Below, piece by piece: positions 1-5,960 of a stretch of 6,029 nucleotides of DNA; position 1 is the first letter of the stretch, and each line of letters opens with the position of its first letter. The stretch is from the NCBI GenBank assembly GCA_047626155.1, contig JBLHRR010000225.1, positions 1 to 6,029 of the forward strand. The letters run 5' to 3'. Below the pieces are notes generated by a model. The model did no database searches. It was given only the letters and a program-made list of their open reading frames with translations, and had not been told where the DNA came from. The DNA comes from CALGLS01 sp047626155. GTDB lineage: Bacteria; Bacteroidota; Bacteroidia; Chitinophagales; Saprospiraceae. A program made the position numbers and the translations under genes.

Positions 1-839
1 TCATAGAAGGAGAATATTTCTCTCTTACTTTTTCTAAAAAGACAGGAGATGTCAATAGTTATATTTTAAATTCTAAAGAGTTATTTAAAAAACCATTGCG
101 TCCAAATTTTTGGCGGATTCCAACTAACAACGATCGAGGCTATCAAATGCAAAACGAGTTGAAGATTTGGAAAAACATTAACGAGGATAGAGAGGTGTCA
201 AAGTTTGATTTTGAAGAAAAAAGTAATGAAATTTTAATCCGGACAGTTTCTAAGCTATCAGCTGGACGAGGCATTTTGCAGGTAAATTATCGAATAAATT
301 CTTTGGGAGAATTATTTGTGAATACCTTGTTTGATAAAAATAAATTCCTTCCTGAAATTCCTCGTTTTGGAATGCGTTTTCAAATGCCCTCAGACTATCA
401 GCAAGTAGCATGGTATGGTCGAGGCCCCCATGAAAATTATCAAGATAGAAAAACTTCAGCTTTTGTAGGAACGTATAAAAGTACAGTAAAAGACTTTTAT
501 GTTCCCTACATTTATCCCCAAGAGAATGGGTACAAAACTGATGTACGGTGGATTCAATTTTTAAATAAAAAGGGAGAAGGTTTAGCGATAGTTGCGGAAG
601 AGACAGTAGGCATCGGAGCAGCTCATAATTGCTTAGAAGATTTTGATTTAGAACCTCGCCATGCCGATGAAATACCTCCGAAAAACTTTATTGAAGTATG
701 CGTAGATTGGAAACAAATGGGCGTAGGTGGGGATAATAGTTGGGGGTATCGACCACATGAAGAATATCGTTTATTAGAAAATAAGTTTGAATATAGTTTC
801 GTGATCAAACCTGTGATTAAACCAGGAGGCCTTGATTAA
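1..839 (+). CDS. GH2 beta-galactosidase (LacZ-type), C-terminal part, 5' truncated by window
   Basis: The reading frame is open from the window edge (first complete codon at 3) to TAA at 837-839, followed directly by a second TAA, giving about 278 residues. It corresponds to the C-terminal quarter of an E. coli LacZ-like enzyme, the 'beta-galactosidase small chain' domain that completes the active site and hydrolyses terminal beta-galactosides. Visible family motifs are LRPNFWRIPTNNDRG (LacZ: RPPFWRAPTDND), WYGRGPHENYQDRK, YVPYIYPQENGYKTDVRW and, near the end, GVGGDNSWGYRPHEEY. The Trp in the last motif matches the LacZ substrate-platform residue W999. The catalytic glutamates lie upstream, outside the window. 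The internal TTG at 96 is not a start, because homology continues in frame upstream of it. No frameshift is seen. The family is clear. The exact substrate (lactose or a polysaccharide-derived galactoside) is not, since Bacteroidota carry many GH2 paralogues. Confidence 0.93.
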   Translation, partial: IEGEYFSLTFSKKTGDVNSYILNSKELFKKPLRPNFWRIPTNNDRGYQMQNELKIWKNINEDREVSKFDFEEKSNEILIRTVSKLSAGRGILQVNYRINSLGELFVNTLFDKNKFLPEIPRFGMRFQMPSDYQQVAWYGRGPHENYQDRKTSAFVGTYKSTVKDFYVPYIYPQENGYKTDVRWIQFLNKKGEGLAIVAEETVGIGAAHNCLEDFDLEPRHADEIPPKNFIEVCVDWKQMGVGGDNSWGYRPHEEYRLLENKFEYSFVIKPVIKPGGLD

Positions 840-867
840 TAATTTCAGATTTTCATTTATCAAAAGG

Positions 868-901
868 AAAACCGGATTTGAGCAAGGTCAAATCCGGTTT
901 T
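868..901. terminator. Bidirectional rho-independent terminator between convergent genes
   Basis: A perfect 14-bp inverted repeat (868-881 with 888-901, arm AAAACCGGATTTGA) closes a 6-nt loop, GCAAGG. The arms begin with A-run and end with T-run, so the hairpin has a short U tract on either strand. It sits 28 bp after the beta-galactosidase stop and 42 bp beyond the stop of the opposing MDR gene. It therefore probably ends both transcription units. A separate run of nine T at 923-931 follows on the plus strand. Confidence 0.85.
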
Positions 902-942
902 AAAAGTCTATAAATACTTAGATTTTTTTTTAGAGAAAATCA

Positions 943-1929
943 CTAATCACAATCCAAGATCACGCATCCAAACTGATTTCCTTTTTCAATCGCTGCATGA
1001 GCTTCGGTGGAATTTTCCAAAGGGAAAATACCTGAAATTCGATGTCTTAATTGACCATGTTGCAGGGCATGAGTAATATCTCTTTTCGCTAAATCTTTAG
1101 CAGTTTCAGGCATCGCATAAACGATGACAATTCGGATATTGACATCCATAAAAAGCATTTTATTAAAAGGAAGAGAAGGTTCTGGAATGGTCATAGATGA
1201 GTAAGTAGCTATGGTTCCACTTGTAGCCAATACATCCAAAATGGGAGCTAAATTAACTCCGAAATCTCCCTCCACGACAAGCTGAATTTTTTCATTCTTG
1301 GTAAACTCCATCATAGCTTTTGTAGATTCAGAGGAAGGATGACCGACCACACAATCTGCACCAGCATCCAAACAATGCTTTCTTGATGTATCAGAACCAG
1401 CCGTTGCGATAACTGTTGCTCCGAAGAGTTTTGCCCATTGAATCGCATAATGACCAACTCGTCCGGCACCCCCTGTTACGAGAACAATTTTACCTTTAAT
1501 CTCTCCGCCGATAGTTACACAGCGATGAGCAGTCATCGCAGGGATTCCCATACACGCACCTACTTCAAAACTTGCTTGTTCAGGCAAATTAACTGCTTGG
1601 TTTTTTGGAAGCGTAAGATACTCCGCAGAGGTACCCAATCGACGACCGTATTGACCATTATATACCCAAACCCGTTCTCCCAATCTACCTGGGTAAACCC
1701 CCGCACCGATTGCCGTAATGACACCTGAACCATCACTATTGGGGATGACAAAACCATTATCCAGAAGGGTAGGAGCAGCACCATTTCTCTTTTTCGTATC
1801 AGAAGGATTGACTCCTGATTTTGATAATTTTACTTGCACTTCATTTGCAGCAGGAGCTACAATTTCTTGTTCTCCGTAAACTAATACATCTTTTGGGTTT
1901 CCAAATTTATTATACCAAACTGCTTTCAT
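943..1929 (-). CDS. Zinc-independent MDR oxidoreductase (NADPH:quinone oxidoreductase-like)
   Basis: This 328-residue protein has the length and layout of the quinone-oxidoreductase/zeta-crystallin branch of the medium-chain dehydrogenase/reductase superfamily. An N-terminal GroES-like domain (about 1-125, with SGVNPSDTKKR at 38-48 and GSGVITAIG at 67-75) is followed by a Rossmann domain with nucleotide loop VTGGAGRVGHYAIQWAK (151-167). The Cys/His zinc ligands of alcohol dehydrogenases are absent. S182-R183-K184 after the second beta strand lie where MDR quinone reductases hold the NADPH 2'-phosphate, so NADPH is the likely cofactor (inference). It should be a cytosolic enzyme reducing quinones or alpha,beta-unsaturated carbonyls. 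The true substrate cannot be read from sequence. The ATG at 1929 opens with MKAVWYNKFG, the usual family start. No Shine-Dalgarno is visible. It is the last gene of the operon, 34 bp after the SDR stop, and ends in TAG before the shared terminator. Confidence 0.88.
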   Translation of the reverse strand: MKAVWYNKFGNPKDVLVYGEQEIVAPAANEVQVKLSKSGVNPSDTKKRNGAAPTLLDNGFVIPNSDGSGVITAIGAGVYPGRLGERVWVYNGQYGRRLGTSAEYLTLPKNQAVNLPEQASFEVGACMGIPAMTAHRCVTIGGEIKGKIVLVTGGAGRVGHYAIQWAKLFGATVIATAGSDTSRKHCLDAGADCVVGHPSSESTKAMMEFTKNEKIQLVVEGDFGVNLAPILDVLATSGTIATYSSMTIPEPSLPFNKMLFMDVNIRIVIVYAMPETAKDLAKRDITHALQHGQLRHRISGIFPLENSTEAHAAIEKGNQFGCVILDCD

Positions 1930-1941
1930 TATCTTAATTGT

Positions 1942-1967
1942 TTTATGTAATTAATTTATGTAATTAA
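1942..1967. repeat. 13-bp perfect tandem duplication across the SDR stop codon
   Basis: TTTATGTAATTAA occurs twice head to tail (1942-1954 and 1955-1967). The right-hand copy contains the SDR stop codon (1964-1966 on the minus strand) and the left-hand copy lies in the 34-bp spacer before the MDR start. This looks like a short slippage duplication. It lengthens the spacer by 13 bp. Confidence 0.9.
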
Positions 1968-2746
1968 AAATTAGTCAAAGTTTCCGTATGCCCGTCGATA
2001 CCCATTGCTTGTCCTGAAATCATTTTTCCATAAGGCGAACTCAGGTATAAAATCAGATTCGAAACATCACTTGTATCTACAAAGGAACGAAGCGAAACTT
2101 GTCTTTCATAACCAGATTTTACTTCCTCAAAAGTAAGTCCTCGGAGTTCAGCTTCTTTAGCAATCACCCCATCAATTCTTTCTCCTTTTACGCTACCGGG
2201 GCAAACTGCATTGACTCGAATGTTTTCTGCTCCATATTCCATAGCTAGCGTTTTGGTAAAACCGATGATGGCCCACTTGGAAGCAGTATATGGACTTCTA
2301 AATGGAAACCCAGAAAAGGCAGCATTTGAAGACATATTTACAATTGCTCCACCACCAGCTTTTCTCAGCATGGGCAGCGCATGTTTAGCGGCATAAAACA
2401 TTCCGTTCAAATCTACTGAAACTGTTCTATCCCATTCTTCCGGAGTAATATTTTCAGTCAAAGCAGTAGGGCCAGCAATGCCTGCATTATTTACCAAAAC
2501 ATTAATGGTATCCGTTTTGGTTTTTATAAAATGATAAAAGGCTTCTACTTGTGAAGCATCTCCTACATCTGCAACAAATGCGTGTATTTTGTTATTTTGT
2601 TGATTGACAGCTGCTACTTTTTCTGCGCTAATATCACAAACAAAGATAGTCGCATCAAGTACTGCAAAGGCTTTTGCTATTTCATAACCAATGCCCGAGG
2701 CTCCAGCGGTAATTACAATATGGTAATCGGTAAAATTAAAATTCAT
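1964..2746 (-). CDS. Short-chain dehydrogenase/reductase (classical SDR, NAD-type)
   Basis: The 260-residue product is a complete classical SDR. The cofactor loop is TAGASGIG (13-20), a common variant of TGxxxGxG. D38 at the end of the second beta strand favours NAD(H) over NADP(H). NNAG is at 86-89 and the catalytic tetrad is N114, S140, Y153 and K157 (YTASK). PG is at 183-184, and the C-terminal GQAMGIDGHTETL resembles the end of 3-oxoacyl-ACP-reductase-like SDRs. It should interconvert a secondary alcohol and a ketone in the cytosol. The specific substrate is unknown. The ATG at 2746 overlaps the transporter's last codons by 11 bp, which implies translational coupling. Placement between a BCCT transporter and an MDR reductase suggests it acts on the imported solute or its breakdown product, for example a beta-hydroxy acid (inference). 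All key residues are present and no damage is seen. Confidence 0.92.
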   Translation of the reverse strand: MNFNFTDYHIVITAGASGIGYEIAKAFAVLDATIFVCDISAEKVAAVNQQNNKIHAFVADVGDASQVEAFYHFIKTKTDTINVLVNNAGIAGPTALTENITPEEWDRTVSVDLNGMFYAAKHALPMLRKAGGGAIVNMSSNAAFSGFPFRSPYTASKWAIIGFTKTLAMEYGAENIRVNAVCPGSVKGERIDGVIAKEAELRGLTFEEVKSGYERQVSLRSFVDTSDVSNLILYLSSPYGKMISGQAMGIDGHTETLTNF

Positions 2747-4250
2747 GTTTTTTTATCCATTTAAAAAGTGAAATTATCATTAAAATATAAACGATGATTA
2801 ATGGTAGAGCGGAAATGAGTACCGTTGTTTTAAGTGCTTCCAAACCGCCAACTAGCATTAATCCTACAGGAAGTACGACCAATATAAATGCCCAAAAAAG
2901 TCGTAACCAGAGCATTGGTTCTTCTTCTTTGCCGAGGTTGTCTGTAGTTCCAGTTGCCAAAACATAAGAAGTAGAATCAAAGGAGGTCGCCATAAATACC
3001 ACACTCATCACGGCAAAAAATATTAAGACTAAGTTTCCAAGTGGAAGACTTTTAATAATGGCAGAAATGGCTTGTGGTGCTGCGCCAGTTTTTACAAGAT
3101 CAGTACTGATGACCACTTCTGAAATTTCTTGGTACAAAGCAAAATTTCCAAATATTCCATAGAATAAGCTACAACCCGTTGCCCCAAAAAATATCGTTCC
3201 CAAAATGACTTCCTTAAAAGTTCTTCCTCGTGAAATTTTTGCAATAAAAATTCCCATAAAAGGCCCCACAGCTGTCCACCAAGACCAATAAAAAATACTC
3301 CAATCTTCGATGAAGCCAGTATTATTGATGGGGTCTGTCCAGGTAATCATGCGAACAAAATTATTCGCCATAAGTCCAATACTATTGGTAAACATTTTCA
3401 AAATAAAAATAGTAGGGCCTGCTAGAAGTATAAATCCTAAAAAAAGGAAAGCTAGGAAAGTATTAAAATTACTTAATCGTTTAATTCCTTTGCTCAAACC
3501 TAAATAAACCGAAGTGGCAAAAATGCCAGAGCAAATTGTAATGATTCCTAACTTCACTCCAAAGGAAGTGCCTATTCCAAAAATATCATTGACCACCGCT
3601 GCAATCATTGGTGTACCTATTCCAAGAGAAGTTCCTGAAGAACCCAATAGCCCAATGATAAATATGACGTCAATTAATTTCCCTAAAAAACCATTAGTTT
3701 GTTTTCCCAATACGCCACTACAAGCTACACTCAATCGCATGGAATTCATATTCAAATTATAATAAGCATATCCAATCGCCAAGGAAGGAAAAACATAAAA
3801 AGACCAGCCTGCCGGGCCCCAATGAAACATACCATAAGTGGCTGCCCATTCCATCGCTTCCACACTATGTGGTGCAACTCCAAAGGGAGGTGTATTTTTA
3901 TAAAATGCCCATTCGATACATCCCCAATATAAGATTCCAGTTGCCACTCCTGCACAAAAAATCATTGAGGCCCAAGAATATGTACTAAAGGTAGGAGCAC
4001 TTTTTCCCATGGTGATTTTTCCATATTTAGAAAAAGCAATCCAAAAAGAAACGATCAGAACAATAATTGCTAACCACTGATAAGCAATCCCAAAGTGGGC
4101 ATCAACATATTTTTTGAAGGCAGATAATTGGATTCCACTCCAATCGGGAAATAAGAACAATGGAATAGAGGAAATCATCAAAACGATTAACGAAGAGATG
4201 AATACTGGTCGGTCAAGAGTTGATTGGTAAGAGTTGATTTTTCGATTCAT
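2736..4250 (-). CDS. BCCT-family betaine/carnitine/choline-type transporter
   Basis: The 504-residue membrane protein has about 12 hydrophobic helices after a short cytoplasmic N-terminus. The family signature is strong: the tryptophan box DWSIFYWSWWTAVGPFMG (316-333) supplies the aromatic substrate cage, and AKISRGRTFKE (337-347) follows. The glycine-rich TM3 motif GVATGILYWGCIEW is at 101-114 and HWGPAGW is at 143-149. F419-x-x-T422-S423 aligns with the F464, T467 and S468 of BetP that hold sodium, so Na+ symport is more likely than CaiT-type exchange (inference). The tails are short, unlike the long osmosensing tails of BetP, which fits nutrient uptake rather than osmotic stress (inference). 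I chose ATG at 4250, giving MNRKINSYQSTLDRPVF. An in-frame TTG at 4304 would add 18 residues but is less likely. No Shine-Dalgarno is visible at either. It is the first gene of the operon and its stop lies inside the SDR start region. Confidence 0.93.
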   Translation of the reverse strand: MNRKINSYQSTLDRPVFISSLIVLMISSIPLFLFPDWSGIQLSAFKKYVDAHFGIAYQWLAIIVLIVSFWIAFSKYGKITMGKSAPTFSTYSWASMIFCAGVATGILYWGCIEWAFYKNTPPFGVAPHSVEAMEWAATYGMFHWGPAGWSFYVFPSLAIGYAYYNLNMNSMRLSVACSGVLGKQTNGFLGKLIDVIFIIGLLGSSGTSLGIGTPMIAAVVNDIFGIGTSFGVKLGIITICSGIFATSVYLGLSKGIKRLSNFNTFLAFLFLGFILLAGPTIFILKMFTNSIGLMANNFVRMITWTDPINNTGFIEDWSIFYWSWWTAVGPFMGIFIAKISRGRTFKEVILGTIFFGATGCSLFYGIFGNFALYQEISEVVISTDLVKTGAAPQAISAIIKSLPLGNLVLIFFAVMSVVFMATSFDSTSYVLATGTTDNLGKEEEPMLWLRLFWAFILVVLPVGLMLVGGLEALKTTVLISALPLIIVYILMIISLFKWIKKHEF

Positions 4251-4384
4251 AGATAGGGTAAAACTAATGCTATGATTGAATATTTGGGTTGATGGAATGT
4301 CCAATTAAGGGGGGCGAATAGTTTATCGGGAAAAGGTGGGAGTAGGAATTACTCCAAATAAATAATAATTATCGTTTTAATTAA
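4251..4384. other. Upstream region of the transporter operon; no clear promoter
   Basis: This 134-bp AT-rich stretch separates the transporter start from sulfatase debris. It must carry the operon promoter or lie downstream of it, but neither a convincing Bacteroidota box pair (TTTG / TAnnTTTG) nor a good sigma-70 pair was found on the minus strand. A small inverted repeat, GGAGTA-GGAAT-TACTCC (4339-4355, 6-bp stem, 5-nt loop), could be an operator or a leader hairpin, but nothing else supports this. An A/T-only tract (AAATAAATAATAATTAT) begins at 4356. Confidence 0.35.
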
Positions 4385-4612
4385 GCACCGAAGATTTTAT
4401 CATTGACAGGTATCGAAATTCCAAAACAAATTCAAGGGCATGCATTATTAGGAAAACAAAAATCCAAGACTCCCTCGAAAATATATTTTGGCTCAGGTGA
4501 TAGATTCGATGAGTTTTCGGATCGTATCCGAAGTCTGATTTCTAAGGATTTTTTTTATGCAAAAAACTACCATTCTGAATTACCTACCTACAAAGATGTA
4601 GGCTACCGAAAG
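4373..4612 (+). pseudogene. Sulfatase remnant 1, C-terminal-middle fragment
   Basis: One frame from about 4385 reads APKILSLTGIEIPKQIQG, then KIYFGSGDRFDEFSDRIRSL and KNYHSELPTYKDVGYRK. These phrases are typical of the second half of S1-type sulfatases (secreted or periplasmic enzymes that desulfate glycans), where the chain runs on after the DGGVRVP region. Nothing upstream of about residue 'APKI' is present. A TAA at 4382-4384 lies just before, and RFN at 4373-4381 may be three more homologous residues with the TAA replacing a Leu codon (speculative). Homology stops at about 4612, where antisense transposase sequence begins. There is no CxPSR active site and no start codon in context, so this is a dead fragment. 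It covers a region that is also present in remnant 2, so it comes from a different sulfatase gene. Confidence 0.72.
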
Positions 4613-4904
4613 AAATTTTTATTTTATTCGCATTCCTTAGTTGTTTCCAAACATTCCGATTCGATGGTAGTCGAATAATATTCACCAAGTTGTTCTGATG
4701 GTGAGTACTAGTAATATATTCAGGACTACTATAATTACTATCCAAGGTATTGACGGTCAAACTGTTGTGAATCGGTAATTCTTTATCATCTAACAACTCA
4801 TTTACCTGTCTTGCTGTGAAACTATTCTTGTTTTTGCTATAAAGTAATAACCGCATACTTAATGGCGGATCGCACAGGTACTTCTTTCGTGACAAGAAAC
4901 CTAG
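4613..4904 (-). mobile_element. Transposase fragment (DDE-type insertion-sequence remnant)
   Basis: A minus-strand frame of about 97 residues is open across this interval. It contains KNSFTARQVNELLDDKELPI, then TLDSNYSSPEYI, then NNLVNIIRLPSNRNVWKQL. The DSxYSS phrase followed by an 'IRLPSNRNVW' beta-strand phrase resembles the central catalytic-core region of IS4/IS701-like DDE transposases, with the Asp of TLDSNY as the probable second catalytic acid. Family assignment is by recollection of motifs only. The fragment lacks the N-terminal DNA-binding part, the first Asp, the final Glu and terminal inverted repeats. It abuts sulfatase remnant 1 at about 4612 and sulfatase remnant 2 at about 4905, with no visible target-site duplication. 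It is probably what is left of an IS that took part in a deletion or fusion here. Confidence 0.5.
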
Positions 4905-5861
4905 GCAATGCGTAGCGAAGAGGTCACGCTAGCAGAAGTCTTTAAAGCCAATAATTATGCGACCGGTTGTTTTGGAAAATGGCATAATGGAGCGCACTAT
5001 CCAGAAAATCCCAATGGACAAGGTTTTGATACTTTTACAGGATTTTGTGGAGGACATTGGAATCGATATATCAATCCAGAGTTAGAAGTTAATGGCAAAA
5101 TGATACAAACAGAAGGCTATACTTGCAGTTGTTAGAAAATACATTAGTTATTTTCCTAACGGATAATGAGCCGAATTTTGACCGTTATAATGCAAATATA
5201 AAGGGACGTAAAAGTTTTATAAATGATGGTGGCGTCCGTGTACCTTGTTTTTTTATTGGAAAGACCATTTAGAAGGCGGTCAGCTTTCTCAACAATTAAC
5301 CAGTTATAAGTTATTGTTTGATCATTCCTTAATAGATTTATTGAGTTTGAATCCAACCAAAACACTTTCCTTAGATGGAGTTAGTTTTGCCGATTTATTG
5401 ACGCAAAAAGTATATACTTTACCGCAACGCACACTCTATACTTTTGCCATGAATCAAGAAAAATTCAAAGGGGCTATCAGAATACAACAGCATCGATTGA
5501 CGATAACGGGAGAAAATGACTATCAGTTAACTAACTTATTAGAAGGTAGCAGGAGGAACCTATAAAGTTAGTTTACAATATGCTTGTCCATCCATCCACA
5601 TCAGTCGGCATACCAATCAACATTCAATCAGGTACACAACAATTAAAGAGTGCTATTGACCATGCTTTTACTACTAAATTTGTAGAAGATTATGGACAAG
5701 TGCCAAGAACGGTTGAGGCAGATGAACAAACTTGGGCTACTCAAGAATTAGGAGTGATTCAATTAGAAAAGGGGCTGTAGGAAGTACAACTTTCTGCCCA
5801 GATTGTTAAGGAGACTGGTATTGCTGAGGTTAAAGCGGTGATTTTAGAAAAGAGCTTATAG
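4905..5861 (+). pseudogene. Sulfatase remnant 2, multiply frameshifted and deleted
   Basis: Homology to an S1 sulfatase with a C-terminal extension continues across three frames. Frame A (4908-5120) reads MRSEEVTLAEVFKANNYATG, CFGKWHNGAHYPENPNGQGF and GHWNRYINPELEVNGK. Frame B (5123-5254) reads LQLLENTLVIFLTDNEPNFD, then KGRKSFINDGGVRVPCF, which carries the calcium-site DN and the catalytic-Lys region. Frame C (5255 to about 5540) reads YWKDHLEGGQ through RIQQHRLTITGENDYQLTNL. Frame B returns with AGGTYKVSLQYACP (5549-5590), and a third frame (5595-5861) gives VGIPINIQSGTQQLKSAIDH, then ending AEVKAVILEKSL before TAG. The signal peptide and the CxPSR formylglycine site are missing, replaced by transposase sequence. 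Lesions are a deletion at about 5121, a one-T loss in T7 (5248-5254), a deletion at about 5541-5548, an extra TCCA unit at 5587-5598 and an in-frame TAG at 5778. The gene cannot make active enzyme. The product assignment is firm; the subfamily is not. Confidence 0.85.
5587..5598 (+). repeat. (TCCA)3 slippage tract causing a frameshift in sulfatase remnant 2
   Basis: Three head-to-tail TCCA units lie inside the codons of the C-terminal extension. Deleting one unit joins the upstream frame (YACPS) to the downstream frame (TSVGIPINIQ) with no other change. The tract is therefore most simply read as a one-unit, 4-bp slippage gain that broke the gene. Confidence 0.75.
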
Positions 5862-5950
5862 TGTGTAAAATGTATATTGAATAAGTTTAATTATACCTAA
5901 CCTTTACTAAGTCTCATGGATAGCTTTAGACATGTTCTATGTTCTATGTT
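5862..5950. other. Short gene-free spacer between convergent sulfatase remnant and AraC gene
   Basis: These 89 bp separate the last sulfatase codon from the AraC-type stop. No ORF of note and no convincing terminator hairpin were seen; only a 4-bp GTCT/AGAC pairing at 5911-5931. Its right end carries the start of an ATGTTCT heptamer repeat. Confidence 0.5.
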
Positions 5951-5960
5951 TTAATGTTCT
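5932..5960. repeat. ATGTTCT heptamer repeats at the 3' end of the AraC gene
   Basis: ATGTTCT occurs at 5932-5938, 5939-5945 and 5954-5960, with a degenerate copy (ATGTTTTA) at 5946-5953. The right-hand copy encodes the last two residues (Glu-His) of the regulator and the degenerate copy contains its stop codon. Local slippage duplication is the simplest origin. Confidence 0.7.

Noticed and set aside
907..931. Second terminator (TCTA/TAGA stem before nine T)
   Set aside because: The stem is only 4 bp of A/T-rich pairing; the hairpin at 868-901 is sufficient.
1964..2746. TAGASGIG as a defective cofactor loop
   Set aside because: Ala at the second position is a common, functional variant among classical SDRs and all catalytic residues are intact.
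4250..4304. TTG start at 4304 giving an 18-residue longer transporter
   Set aside because: The ATG at 4250 gives the usual short BCCT N-terminus. The extra residues (MDIPSTQIFNHSISFTLS) show no family feature and neither start has a clear ribosome binding site.
4256..4320. Possible sigma-70-like promoter on the minus strand (TTGGAC with TATTCA about 16 bp downstream)
   Set aside because: The -10 match is poor and the boxes do not follow the Bacteroidota consensus, so I did not list it.
4908..5135. Stand-alone small gene starting MRSEEVTLAEV
   Set aside because: It is an internal piece of a sulfatase. Family members have a signal peptide and CxPSR site before this point, and homology continues downstream in other frames.
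5245..5565. Separate 106-residue protein
   Set aside because: Its start falls on a T-run frameshift within continuous sulfatase homology and its end runs out of frame, so it is a pseudogene segment.
5911..5931. Terminator hairpin between the sulfatase remnant and the AraC gene
   Set aside because: Only GTCT/AGAC pair and no T-run follows on either strand.
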